Shown: positions 16,788 through 24,962 of the stretch, piece by piece | Position numbering within the stretch: position 1 is the stretch's first letter | How the letters are laid out: each line of letters starts with the position of its first letter | NCBI GenBank assembly: GCA_910575545.1 | Contig: CAJTFH010000001.1 | Location: 1 to 64,000, forward strand | Source of the DNA: Bacteroidales bacterium | GTDB lineage: Bacteria; Bacteroidota; Bacteroidia; Bacteroidales; Muribaculaceae | Direction: 5' to 3' | DNA length: 64,000 bases | Position numbers and translations under genes: made by a program | Notes under the pieces: generated by a model | Databases searched by the model: none | Seen by the model: the letters and a program-made list of their open reading frames with translations, nothing else | What the model was told of the DNA's origin: nothing

Positions 16788-18305
16788 ATGGCATCACTTA
16801 CACGACACATAGCCTCTTTGCTCATTGCCGCCTCAGCAATAGCCCCATCCGTCAAGGCCGAAGGCTACAACATCAACTATTCGGCGGAAGCTGTCTTAAA
16901 TGCCGGTAACGGTGATTTTGCACCATATTATGTGGCCTCGAACCGCCACGGCATTATCACTCAAAGCAAAAACGCCCTTCTGCGTGCATCCATATCCCGG
17001 CCGATGCAGCTTGAAAAACGGTTTACCTACGGTTTTGCTGCCGACATTATCGGCGGTTACGGAAGCGATGTCGATTACCTGCGTTATTCCGGCGGTAAAC
17101 TGATACAGAATCCACAGCATCCGGCTCGTTTCTGGTTGCAGCAGCTTTATGGTGAAATAAAGTACCGTTCCCTGTTCTTGACAGTCGGTCTCAAGGAACA
17201 CTCATCCGCCATGCTCTACACCCCATTGTCCAGCGGTGACCTTGTTGAAAGTGGCAACTCCCGTCCAATGCTTGAGTGCAGGGCTGGTTTCATCGATTTC
17301 CAGAACATACCATTCACCAACGGATGGGTGCAGATACAAGGTGAAATATCCTACGCCAAACCTACCGATAACCACTGGCTGCGGAATCACTATAACTACT
17401 ACTACGGCCATGTGAACTACGGCGCGTTCTACACCTATAAGCGTTGTTATTTCCGCACAAAGCCAGCCATGCCTTTCTCCGCCACTTTCGGTATGCAGGT
17501 CGGTGCATTTTACGGCGGCCAGACAACATCTTACGACAAAGGTAAGCCCGGCAAAACATTACACTTTTCCCGTGGCATCAAGCAGATTTTCAAAATGCTC
17601 ATCCCGCGCGACGGCGGCCAGTCCTATTATTCCGGAAGCACACTCGGCTCTTGGGATGTGGCATTCCGCTATCGTCTGCACAACGGCTACACTCTCCGTG
17701 CATATTTCCAGAAGCCATTTGAAGACGGCTCAGGCATCGGATTCCTCAACGGCTTCGATGGTGTGTGGGGGCTGGAGTTCCGCACGCATAATGGCGGTTA
17801 TGTGTCGGGAGTAGTGGCGGAATACCTCGATTTCACCAACCAGTCCGGGCCTCTCCATTGGGATCCGGACGACAATCCCGGCACAACCATCACAAACCGT
17901 GCCGAAGGGGCCGACAACTACTATAATAACCATGAGTATAACCCTTATGCATACTATGGCATGTCTATAGGCACACCCTTCCTGTTGTCGCCTATTTATA
18001 ATACCGACGGCGCTCTGCTCTTTCTCAACAACCGCGTGCGCGGGTTTCATATCGGAATTGAAGGTTCGCTAATCCCAGATCTCGATTATCGTGTGCTCGG
18101 AGGTTTCCGCCGTAGCTACGGCACACCCTTCTTCCCCGCTCTGACCCCGCGTGATGACACTTCATTCATGGCAGAAGTATCATGGCGCACACCCGTCAAA
18201 GGCCTCTCGCTGAAAGGGCAGTTCGCTCTCGACCACGGCAATCTGATGGGCAACAACACCGGTGGATGCCTCACTGTGGCATATCGCGGGGCATTCTCTT
18301 TATAG
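16788..18305 (+). CDS. Wzi-type outer-membrane capsule assembly protein
   Basis: 505 residues. Signal peptide (1-24, ending VKA). The remainder is rich in alternating strands with aromatic belts: NGDFAPYYVASNRHG near the start, FWLQQLYGEIKYRSLFLTVGLKEHSSAMLYTPLSSGDLVESGNSRP, and FRRSYGTPFFP...FMAEVSWR near the end. This matches the Bacteroidota 'capsule assembly Wzi family' of 18-strand barrels, which in Gram-negatives help hold capsule at the surface. The ATG lies 12 bp after glsB. Downstream sugar genes make a role in surface glycan display plausible. Glycan specificity cannot be seen. Confidence 0.82.
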   Translation: MASLTRHIASLLIAASAIAPSVKAEGYNINYSAEAVLNAGNGDFAPYYVASNRHGIITQSKNALLRASISRPMQLEKRFTYGFAADIIGGYGSDVDYLRYSGGKLIQNPQHPARFWLQQLYGEIKYRSLFLTVGLKEHSSAMLYTPLSSGDLVESGNSRPMLECRAGFIDFQNIPFTNGWVQIQGEISYAKPTDNHWLRNHYNYYYGHVNYGAFYTYKRCYFRTKPAMPFSATFGMQVGAFYGGQTTSYDKGKPGKTLHFSRGIKQIFKMLIPRDGGQSYYSGSTLGSWDVAFRYRLHNGYTLRAYFQKPFEDGSGIGFLNGFDGVWGLEFRTHNGGYVSGVVAEYLDFTNQSGPLHWDPDDNPGTTITNRAEGADNYYNNHEYNPYAYYGMSIGTPFLLSPIYNTDGALLFLNNRVRGFHIGIEGSLIPDLDYRVLGGFRRSYGTPFFPALTPRDDTSFMAEVSWRTPVKGLSLKGQFALDHGNLMGNNTGGCLTVAYRGAFSL

Positions 18306-18356
18306 TCATAAATAACCAGCTGTCAATTAATTATATTAAGGTTGAAAATTCTCACT

Positions 18357-18869
18357 ATGATGCAAACATCAAGTCTAAATAATACCACAGCATTACGGCA
18401 TCTGATAATAGTGCTGACCATTCCATTGATGTTCCTTTTAAACGGCTGCACACGTAATAATGGCGATATTGGCCCTTGGTTCGGAATGTGGCAACTCATG
18501 GAAATACAGACCGACGGAGTGCCTGATGCGGATTACAAACAGAATATCTTCTGGAGTTTCCAGAACGATGTTTTCTCGATGAACTGGCAAGGGGTCAATC
18601 CCGGCGAACTCATCCGCATCCAGGTGTGGGGCACTTGGAGTGAACACGATGGTGTTCTCGCTCTTGATTTCACCCATTCCGAAGATAAATTCCCGGCTGA
18701 TGGCTCCGGTGAGGGATTCAATATCTACAAACCCTATAAAGAGACCCATCTGCCATATGGCGAAGTCTCCGACCTCAGGATTGTTACCATGAAAGGTGCT
18801 GATATGGAACTCACATATCAACCTGCAGGTGAGGAAACAGTCTATACCTATATTCTAAGAAAACGTTAA
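18357..18869 (+). CDS. Lipocalin-like lipoprotein
   Basis: 170 residues from ATG 18357 (a second ATG follows directly; a TTG 15 bp earlier is less likely). N-terminal hydrophobic segment with lipobox LNGC (Cys about residue 31), then a small strand-rich domain beginning GPWFGMWQLMEIQTDG, the usual opening of lipocalin-like DUFs in Bacteroidota, and ending in a TYILRKR strand. Predicted to be anchored in the periplasm or outer membrane; ligand unknown. It lies 51 bp after the Wzi-type gene and 14 bp before the dehydratase gene. Confidence 0.7.
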   Translation: MMQTSSLNNTTALRHLIIVLTIPLMFLLNGCTRNNGDIGPWFGMWQLMEIQTDGVPDADYKQNIFWSFQNDVFSMNWQGVNPGELIRIQVWGTWSEHDGVLALDFTHSEDKFPADGSGEGFNIYKPYKETHLPYGEVSDLRIVTMKGADMELTYQPAGEETVYTYILRKR

Positions 18870-18883
18870 AACGCATCAGATTA

Positions 18884-19873
18884 ATGCCACGTCATATTAG
18901 TCAAGCCCTCGTGACCGGTGCCGACGGTTTCATCGGCTCCCATTTGGTCGACATTTTGCTCTCGCAGGGGATAAAAGTCAGGGCTCTATGCCAATATAAT
19001 TCGTTCAACAATTGGGGATGGCTCGACGGCATGTCGCATCCGTTGCTTGAAATTGTATGCGGCGACGTGCGTGATGCCGCTTTTTGCCGTCATATCTCGC
19101 AGGGGGTTGACACCGTGTTTCATCTCGCGGCTTTAATCGCCATTCCCTACAGTTACGTTGCCCCTGAAAGCTATGTTGATACGAATATAACCGGCACACT
19201 CAACATCTGTCAGGCCGCCCGCGACTGCGGAGTGGAACGCCTGTTGGTTACATCCACATCCGAAGTCTACGGAACAGCTCAATACGTACCTATCGATGAG
19301 CATCATCCCCGTCAGCCCCAGTCGCCATATTCAGCCACAAAAATAGGCGCCGACGCCATAGCAAAAAGTTTCTTCAATGCATTCTCCCTCCCAGTGGTGA
19401 TTGTGCGTCCGTTCAACACCTATGGTCCCCGGCAGAGCGCACGTGCAATTATCCCGACAATCATAACACAGATAGCAAACGGCATCAAGGAAATAAAAGT
19501 AGGGGACCTCACTCCTACACGCGATTTCAACTTTGTGACCGACACATGCCGCGGATTCCTGGCTCTTGCCCAGGCCGACGGCATTGAAGGAGAAGAAGTG
19601 AATGTGGCAACCGGAACCGAGGTCTCCATGAAAGAGACTCTCGAGATGATTGCGGATGTGATGGGGGCCGATGTTCGCTATATTGTTGACCCCGACAGGT
19701 TGCGTCCATCGAAAAGCGAAGTCTTCCGTCTGTGCGGCGACAACCGCAAGATATTGTCGCTCACGCAATGGCGTCCGCAGGTAACACTTCGCCAAGGACT
19801 TGAAATAACCGCCCGCTGGCTTACAGACCCAACAAACCTTGCCCGTTACAAATCCGACATATACAACCGCTGA
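18884..19873 (+). CDS. LegB-like NDP-sugar 4,6-dehydratase (SDR family)
   Basis: 329 residues. Extended SDR: Rossmann loop TGADGFIGSHL (11-21), catalytic TSTSEVYGT and YSATK (YxxxK), then RPFNTYGPRQSARAIIP and RDFNFVTDT. Sequence style (ALCQYNSFNNWGWLD near residue 40) is that of LegB, the NDP-GlcNAc 4,6-dehydratase that starts legionaminic-type nonulosonate synthesis in Campylobacter and Legionella; UDP-glucuronate-type epimerases are the alternative. It is followed at 7 bp by an ATP-grasp gene and then a NeuB-type synthase, which favours the nonulosonate reading. The aminotransferase, acetyltransferase, 2-epimerase and CMP-transferase steps are not encoded nearby. Confidence 0.75.
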   Translation: MPRHISQALVTGADGFIGSHLVDILLSQGIKVRALCQYNSFNNWGWLDGMSHPLLEIVCGDVRDAAFCRHISQGVDTVFHLAALIAIPYSYVAPESYVDTNITGTLNICQAARDCGVERLLVTSTSEVYGTAQYVPIDEHHPRQPQSPYSATKIGADAIAKSFFNAFSLPVVIVRPFNTYGPRQSARAIIPTIITQIANGIKEIKVGDLTPTRDFNFVTDTCRGFLALAQADGIEGEEVNVATGTEVSMKETLEMIADVMGADVRYIVDPDRLRPSKSEVFRLCGDNRKILSLTQWRPQVTLRQGLEITARWLTDPTNLARYKSDIYNR

Positions 19874-19880
19874 TATTTCT

Positions 19881-20843
19881 ATGCGACAGGCAGTTAATAT
19901 TCTGATGCTTGGTGGGGCCAAACGGGTGTCTATGGCGCGGATGCTCAAAGATGCCGGTAGCCGGATGGGGCTTGATGTTGTGCTGTTCAGCTATGAACTG
20001 ACACCGGAAGTGCCGGTCGCAGTCGAGGCATCGGTGATTACTGGCCTTAAATGGAATGATCCCGATTTGATGGACGACCTCCACAACGTCGTATTCGAGA
20101 ATAGAATCGATATTCTTCTACCTTTTGTAGACCCGGCTGTTGAGGTGGCTGCGCGTTTTTGCGAGTCAACCGATAGCTGTTGGACACCGATGCATGATGC
20201 CGGTGCAGCAATCCTGATGTTCGACAAAGTAGAAGCCGACACACTGTTCCGCAGTCTTGGCTTCCCGTTGCCGCTCAATCCGCGTCATGATGGGTTTTGC
20301 GGCCCGGTGATTGCGAAACCGCGTTGCGGTTCGGCCTCAAAGGGAATCAAGGTGCTGTCTTATGAGGATTACCTTGATATGGCGTCATCAGACAATGTTG
20401 GCGACTATCTGTTCCAGCAGTATATTGCCGACCGTCAGGAAATAACCGTTGATTGTTATGTGTCTTCGGTTGGCGAAGTTATATGCTCGGTGCCACGTGT
20501 GCGCTTGGATGTAGTCGGTGGGGAAGTGCTCAACACTGTCACTGTGTCTGACCCCGGTCTGGAGCGCCTCAGTGCTGATATATTGTCAAAATTGCGGTTG
20601 CGCGGGGCGATAACCCTTCAGTTCCTGCGTGGGCGTAATGCCGATGGCTCAACAGGTGCCCCCTTGTTGATGGAAATAAACCCCCGCCTCGGTGGTGGGG
20701 CGGTGTGCTCAGTCCATGCCGGAGCCGACATTCCTGCGTTCATCCTCGCTGATTGGCTCGGGCAGACTTTGTCGCCTTGCAAAACATGGCGCGCAGGAGT
20801 CAAGATTTGCCGTTATATGCAGGAAGTGGTTTTCCCGCGTTGA
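19881..20843 (+). CDS. ATP-grasp enzyme, CarB-like
   Basis: 320 residues from ATG 19881; the longer frame from 19839 would overlap the upstream gene. N-terminal pre-ATP-grasp Rossmann domain (VNILMLGGAKRVSMARML, then IDILLPFVDPAVEVAARF), ATP-grasp lobe with PVIAKPRCGSASKGI, and the metal/ATP block LLMEINPRLGGGAVCS near residue 275. Members ligate a carboxylate to an amine or similar nucleophile using ATP. The substrate is not known. Related ATP-grasp genes occur in surface-sugar clusters, where they may add an amino acid or make a carbamoyl-type group; here it sits between the LegB-like and NeuB-type genes. Confidence 0.75.
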   Translation: MRQAVNILMLGGAKRVSMARMLKDAGSRMGLDVVLFSYELTPEVPVAVEASVITGLKWNDPDLMDDLHNVVFENRIDILLPFVDPAVEVAARFCESTDSCWTPMHDAGAAILMFDKVEADTLFRSLGFPLPLNPRHDGFCGPVIAKPRCGSASKGIKVLSYEDYLDMASSDNVGDYLFQQYIADRQEITVDCYVSSVGEVICSVPRVRLDVVGGEVLNTVTVSDPGLERLSADILSKLRLRGAITLQFLRGRNADGSTGAPLLMEINPRLGGGAVCSVHAGADIPAFILADWLGQTLSPCKTWRAGVKICRYMQEVVFPR

Positions 20844-20884
20844 AATCCGGTAAACGAATCAACATTTGGAAGTTGTAGAGTAAT

Positions 20885-21898
20885 ATGAGCAGACAGGGAA
20901 ATGTGATTATAATAGCTGAGGCCGGCGTTAACCATAATGGTGATTATGGCCGCGCGGTCGAGATGGTTCATGCCGCAAAAGAGGCTGGTGCCGACTATGT
21001 GAAATTTCAGACGGCTGTGCCTGAACTTGTGATTTCAGAATTTGCCCCAAAGGCCGAATACCAGAAAGAAACCACAGGTGAGGCTGAAAGCCAGTTGGAG
21101 ATGTGTCGCAAGATTCATCTGAAACTCGACGATTACCTGCCGCTCAAACAGCTTTGCGACAGCGTAGGCATCGGTTTTATGTCAACACCTTTCGACCTCG
21201 TTTCAATCGATTGCCTCGCCGGGTTGGATATGGACTATTGGAAAATCCCGTCAGGCGAGATTACCAACCTTCCTTATCTCAGGAAGATTGGCCGGATCGG
21301 CGGCAAGGTGATACTTTCAACCGGAATGTGTGAGCTATATGAAATCGAAGAAGCGCTTAGCATCCTCGAAGATGCCGGCACTCCCCGTTCCCGGGTCATA
21401 TTGCTTCATTGCAACACACAGTATCCCACTCCATATGCCGATGTCAACCTCCGGGCCATGCAGGCGTTGGAATCGCTCCGTCCGGCAGCCGTAGGCTACA
21501 GCGACCACACCGTCGGAATTGAGGTTCCTGTGGCGGCTGTGGCTCTCGGAGCAAAAGTTATAGAAAAACATTTTACCCTCGACAAGAATCTCCCCGGCCC
21601 AGACCATAAAGCGTCGCTTGAGCCATCCGAACTGGCTGCCATGGTGCGCTCAATCCGTAATATAGAATTGTCTATTGGCACGGCTGAAAAGCATGTCTCC
21701 CCGTCGGAGCGCCCCAATATAATTGTTGCCCGTAAGAGCATTGTTGCTTCCAAGCACATTAAGGCAGGAGAGCTTTTTTCCGAGGATAACATAACAGTCA
21801 AACGTCCAGGCAATGGGGTCTCACCCATGTTGTGGGATAAAGTGATTGGCTCACCCGCTCCTTGCGGTTTTTCACCCGACGAACTCATAACGTTTTAG
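20885..21898 (+). CDS. neuB: NeuB-type nonulosonate (sialic/legionaminic acid) synthase
   Basis: 337 residues. Condenses phosphoenolpyruvate with a 6-carbon N-acetylated sugar to a nine-carbon acid. N-terminal TIM barrel with IAEAGVNHNGD (residues about 10-20), ADYVKFQTA, FMSTPFD, WKIPSGEITNLPYLRKIG, STGMCELYEIEEA, LLHCNTQYPTP, GYSDHTVG and KVIEKHFTLDKNLPGPDHKASLEP: all NeuB/LegI/PseI barrel motifs. A C-terminal SAF (antifreeze-like) domain spans about 280-337 (RKSIVASKHIKAGELFSEDNITVKRPG). With a LegB-like neighbour, LegI activity is more likely than classical NeuB, but the substrate cannot be fixed by eye. 41 bp after the ATP-grasp gene. Confidence 0.85.
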   Translation: MSRQGNVIIIAEAGVNHNGDYGRAVEMVHAAKEAGADYVKFQTAVPELVISEFAPKAEYQKETTGEAESQLEMCRKIHLKLDDYLPLKQLCDSVGIGFMSTPFDLVSIDCLAGLDMDYWKIPSGEITNLPYLRKIGRIGGKVILSTGMCELYEIEEALSILEDAGTPRSRVILLHCNTQYPTPYADVNLRAMQALESLRPAAVGYSDHTVGIEVPVAAVALGAKVIEKHFTLDKNLPGPDHKASLEPSELAAMVRSIRNIELSIGTAEKHVSPSERPNIIVARKSIVASKHIKAGELFSEDNITVKRPGNGVSPMLWDKVIGSPAPCGFSPDELITF

Positions 21899-21947
21899 GG
21901 TAATGTGACGTCTGAACATCGATTCTTCGTTTTCTTGTGTAGTTGCT

Positions 21948-22640
21948 ATGTCGTGGCTGGCGGATTTGTCGCTTATGTTGTTTCCTGACACCTGTCAGGT
22001 ATGCGGTGATGCGCTTGTTGACGGTGAAGAGGTCATGTGCCTGCGGTGCGACATGCGGATGCCACGTTGCAACTACCATCTGCATCCTCTCCATCCGGTG
22101 TCGGTTCGTTTTGCAGCTTTTAAGGTGGCGCGTATAGCTGCAATGTTCCCCTATATGCGCCATAATGAATATGCCCGTCTGATTCAGAAATCGAAATATA
22201 ACGGGCATCCGCAAATCGACCGTATGTTGGCCGGAAAGTTCGCCCGAGAACTCCTGCCTTCAGGTTTCTTTTCAGGCATCGACTTGATTCTGCCTGTGCC
22301 GATGCATTTTTGGAAACAGGCGATGCGCGGATTCAACCAGGCTGCCGAGATTGCACGTGGAATATCTGCGGTAACCGGTTTGCCTGTTTCTGATAATCTT
22401 GTGCTTCCCCGAAGACATGCCACACAGACACGTAGAAACGCCAGCCAACGCATGGCAAATGCCAAAGGCCGTTTTTCTGTAGTCTACCCACACGAACTCG
22501 AAGGAAGGCATGTTCTGATTGTAGACGATGTGATAACTACAGGTGCGACCATTCTGGCGTGTGCCGATGCAGTGCGTGAAGCCGCTCCTACGGCCACGGT
22601 GTCGGTCTTAGCCCTCTCCGCAACCCGTTTCAGGGAATAG
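21948..22640 (+). CDS. comF: ComF family phosphoribosyltransferase-like protein
   Basis: 230 residues. N-terminal four-Cys zinc-ribbon-like block (CQVCGDALVDGEEVMCLRC, about 15-35), then the amphorus domain with YARLIQKSKYNGHP, PVPMHFWKQAMRGFNQAAEIARGIS and the PRPP-loop motif VLIVDDVITTGAT near residue 190. ComF proteins are cytoplasmic and tied to DNA uptake or recombination in some bacteria; the role here is not established. Last gene of the rightward run. Its 3' end overlaps the convergent recX by 33 bp. Confidence 0.9.
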   Translation: MSWLADLSLMLFPDTCQVCGDALVDGEEVMCLRCDMRMPRCNYHLHPLHPVSVRFAAFKVARIAAMFPYMRHNEYARLIQKSKYNGHPQIDRMLAGKFARELLPSGFFSGIDLILPVPMHFWKQAMRGFNQAAEIARGISAVTGLPVSDNLVLPRRHATQTRRNASQRMANAKGRFSVVYPHELEGRHVLIVDDVITTGATILACADAVREAAPTATVSVLALSATRFRE

Positions 22641-23108
22641 TCCCTGACGTATGAGCTTTGATGCAAGCGACGATTCGAATCCCCGGGTGATGGCGAACCG
22701 GTAGAGTTTAGTGCGCCCCTCAAACGTATCACCTTCCTTTATAGCGCGCGCTTTGGCCGTAAGAAGGCTATGAAGAATCTCTTCATAGTCCTCATCATCG
22801 ATTGTGTCGAGAGCATCTGCAATGATGTCGCTGTCAATCCGTTTCGCTCGTAGACCCAATGAAATCTTACGTTTTCCCCAGCGGTTATAAATCAGTTTGT
22901 CGCGAACGAAGGCTTCTGCAAACCTGCGGTTGTCATAGAACCTGGCTTTGCGGAGCGTTGCTAATACCCCGGTTGCATCACCGGCCGGAACGTTCCATTG
23001 GCGCAGTTTTTCGCGCAGTTCATATTCGCAATGCTCCGAGCGGGCACATAGGTCTTCCAGCCGCATAAGTGCGTTTTCAGCAGAAATCTGTTTCCTTTGC
23101 AATGCCAT
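22608..23108 (-). CDS. recX: RecX-type regulator of RecA
   Basis: 166 residues, all helical, usual length. Tandem three-helix RecX repeats: ARSEHCEYELREKLRQWNV, TLRKARFYDNRRFAEAFVRDKLIYNRWGKRKISLGLRAKRI, and a third unit ending in FAITRGFESSLASKLIRQG. RecX binds RecA filaments and limits or tunes recombination. It follows prmC by 8 bp at the end of murI-prmC-recX and overlaps comF tail to tail. Confidence 0.9.
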   Translation of the reverse strand: MALQRKQISAENALMRLEDLCARSEHCEYELREKLRQWNVPAGDATGVLATLRKARFYDNRRFAEAFVRDKLIYNRWGKRKISLGLRAKRIDSDIIADALDTIDDEDYEEILHSLLTAKARAIKEGDTFEGRTKLYRFAITRGFESSLASKLIRQGLFPETGCGEG

Positions 23109-23116
23109 GGCAGGAA

Positions 23117-24010
23117 TTATATAACCGTTTTAGTTGCGCTTAAAAATCGGATTTTCCCGAAACTGTCGCGAGTCAGTGCCACATCCGAAAATCCGTAGTT
23201 TTCGCACAGTCGTTTTAAATCATCAGCAAAAAGAGGATTTATCTCAAAATACATCCGCCCATTTCCGGCAAGGGCTTTCTGCGCGTACTGTAGTTCGGCA
23301 TTATAAAACATCAGCGGGTCATTATCGGGAACAAACAATGCTCCTGCCGGTTCGAAATCTGTCACATTCCGTTCCATATCCCTTTTCTCATGTTCTGCGA
23401 TATATGGTGGATTGCTCACAATGATGTCAAAAGGCCCGGACAATGCCATATCATGTGTTTCCGCCATTTCGAGAATGTCTGTTTCAAAGAATCTGATATT
23501 ACAATGGAATTTTCCGGCATTTTCTTTCGCCACTGCCAATGTTTTCGGATTTATGTCGACAGCTGTCACATCGGCAAACGGCAGATTCCGGCTAAGAGCA
23601 ATAGCTATGCATCCGCTCCCTGTGCCAAGGTCAATGACACGTAGGTCTTTCCTGTTGTTTTCTTTCACAATCATGTCGACCAGTTCTGCTGTTTCCGGGC
23701 GCGGAATCAGCGTGTCGGGCGTCACAATCAGTTTCATTCCATAGAAATCGGCCAAATTGAAGATATATTGTATCGGTTCGTCTGACATGAGCCTCTTTAC
23801 CACATCCGCGATCTTACCCTCCATGAAAGCCGTCAGATGTTCGTTTGCCTTTATTGCAAGATCAACCGGTGTCCATCCCTTCAGGTTCTCAAACATGAAG
23901 CGTACCATAGCCTTGGCTTCCCCCTCGCCATATTTCGGCGTGAGGGTAGCAGTTGTTGAGCGCATTATCTCATTGACCGTTCTTTGCCCGTCATCTGTTG
24001 TTTGATTCAT
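23117..24010 (-). CDS. prmC: Release factor glutamine methyltransferase
   Basis: 297 residues. N-terminal helical domain, then class I SAM methyltransferase with VIDLGTGSGCIAIAL (motif I) and the substrate motif SNPPYI (NPPY, around residue 200). PrmC methylates the Gln of the GGQ motif in peptide release factors, improving termination. A second possible start (ATG at 23965) would trim 15 residues without touching a domain. Between murI (11 bp) and recX (8 bp) in one transcript. Confidence 0.94.
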   Translation of the reverse strand: MNQTTDDGQRTVNEIMRSTTATLTPKYGEGEAKAMVRFMFENLKGWTPVDLAIKANEHLTAFMEGKIADVVKRLMSDEPIQYIFNLADFYGMKLIVTPDTLIPRPETAELVDMIVKENNRKDLRVIDLGTGSGCIAIALSRNLPFADVTAVDINPKTLAVAKENAGKFHCNIRFFETDILEMAETHDMALSGPFDIIVSNPPYIAEHEKRDMERNVTDFEPAGALFVPDNDPLMFYNAELQYAQKALAGNGRMYFEINPLFADDLKRLCENYGFSDVALTRDSFGKIRFLSATKTVI

Positions 24011-24021
24011 TTCCGTTTACA

Positions 24022-24861
24022 TCATAATTCAATGGTATCGGCATGTATAGGTTCCCCTAAAAACAACGATGCCATAGATGAGAATTTATATGAATTTTCG
24101 GTGGTCAGGAATCTGCAGCTGCCACCGGACTCATTGCGGGTAATACGCTGTTCCATCGACGGGTGCCTTTTCAGATATGCGGCAAGGCTTTCAGCCACGA
24201 TTTCACCCTGTTTCAACAATGTGATATGGCTGGGCATATATTGGCGTATTTTCTTGAACATGATAGGGTAGTGGGTGCAGGCAAGTACAACCGTATCAAT
24301 TGCCGGGTCTTTCTCCATAAGCCTTTCTGTCTCTTGTTTGACGAAGAAATCAGCTCCATCGCTTTCTGCTTCTCCGTTTTCTATCAGTGGCACCCACATT
24401 GGGCAGGCGTGCCCTATGGTGCGATAGCCAGGATGAAGTTTTGCAATCTCCATGTCGTAGCTCTCGCTCTGGATAGTGCCGGGAGTCCCGAAAATGCCGA
24501 TATGTCCCGTTGTGCTGTATTCTCCCAGGCGTTCCACCGTCGGGCGTATGACCCCTAATACCCTACGGGTCGGGTCGATTTCAGGTAGGTCATGTTGCTG
24601 TATGGTTCTCAAAGCCTTGGCTGATGCTGTGTTACAGGCTAAAATTACCAGGCGGCATCCCTGTGAGAACAGGTATTTGACTGATTCCAGTGTGAATCGG
24701 TAAACTATGTCAAACGACCTCGTGCCGTATGGTGCCCGCGCGTTGTCGCCCAGATATATATAATCATACTGTGGAAGCGTTTTCCTGATTTCTTTCAGAA
24801 TTGTCAGGCCGCCATAGCCCGAATCGAAAATCCCGATAGGCCCTTGTGTCTGTTTCTTCAT
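24022..24861 (-). CDS. murI: Glutamate racemase
   Basis: 279 residues, family length. Makes D-glutamate for peptidoglycan. N-terminal GIFDSGYGGLTILKEI with the catalytic Asp/Ser, first catalytic Cys in ILACNTASAKA, and the second in VLACTHYPIM (about residue 195) with a following His. Cytoplasmic. First gene of a murI-prmC-recX operon, divergent from the flavodiiron gene, with its own -7 element. Confidence 0.95.
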   Translation of the reverse strand: MKKQTQGPIGIFDSGYGGLTILKEIRKTLPQYDYIYLGDNARAPYGTRSFDIVYRFTLESVKYLFSQGCRLVILACNTASAKALRTIQQHDLPEIDPTRRVLGVIRPTVERLGEYSTTGHIGIFGTPGTIQSESYDMEIAKLHPGYRTIGHACPMWVPLIENGEAESDGADFFVKQETERLMEKDPAIDTVVLACTHYPIMFKKIRQYMPSHITLLKQGEIVAESLAAYLKRHPSMEQRITRNESGGSCRFLTTENSYKFSSMASLFLGEPIHADTIEL

Positions 24862-24901
24862 AAATTTAAGAGGTTATCACCACCGGTTGCTATTTGATGT
24901 G

Positions 24902-24909
24902 CAAAGTTA
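24902..24909 (-). promoter_or_regulatory. -7 element TAACTTTG for murI-prmC-recX
   Basis: Minus-strand TAACTTTG, 41 bases before the murI ATG; half of a divergent promoter pair with 24933-24940. Confidence 0.6.
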
Positions 24910-24932
24910 CGGCTTATTTGCCGGAATTTGGC

Positions 24933-24940
24933 TACATTTG
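24933..24940 (+). promoter_or_regulatory. -7 element TACATTTG for the flavodiiron gene
   Basis: TACATTTGC matches TAnnTTTG, 22 bases before ATG 24963; this fixes the start downstream of the longer in-frame ORF beginning at 24894. Confidence 0.6.
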
Positions 24941-24962
24941 CAATCATAAAAACGCTATAGTT

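Noticed and set aside
22665-22690. tRNA T-arm-like string GATTCGAATCCCC
   Set aside because: It lies within recX and no acceptor or anticodon stems can be drawn around it.
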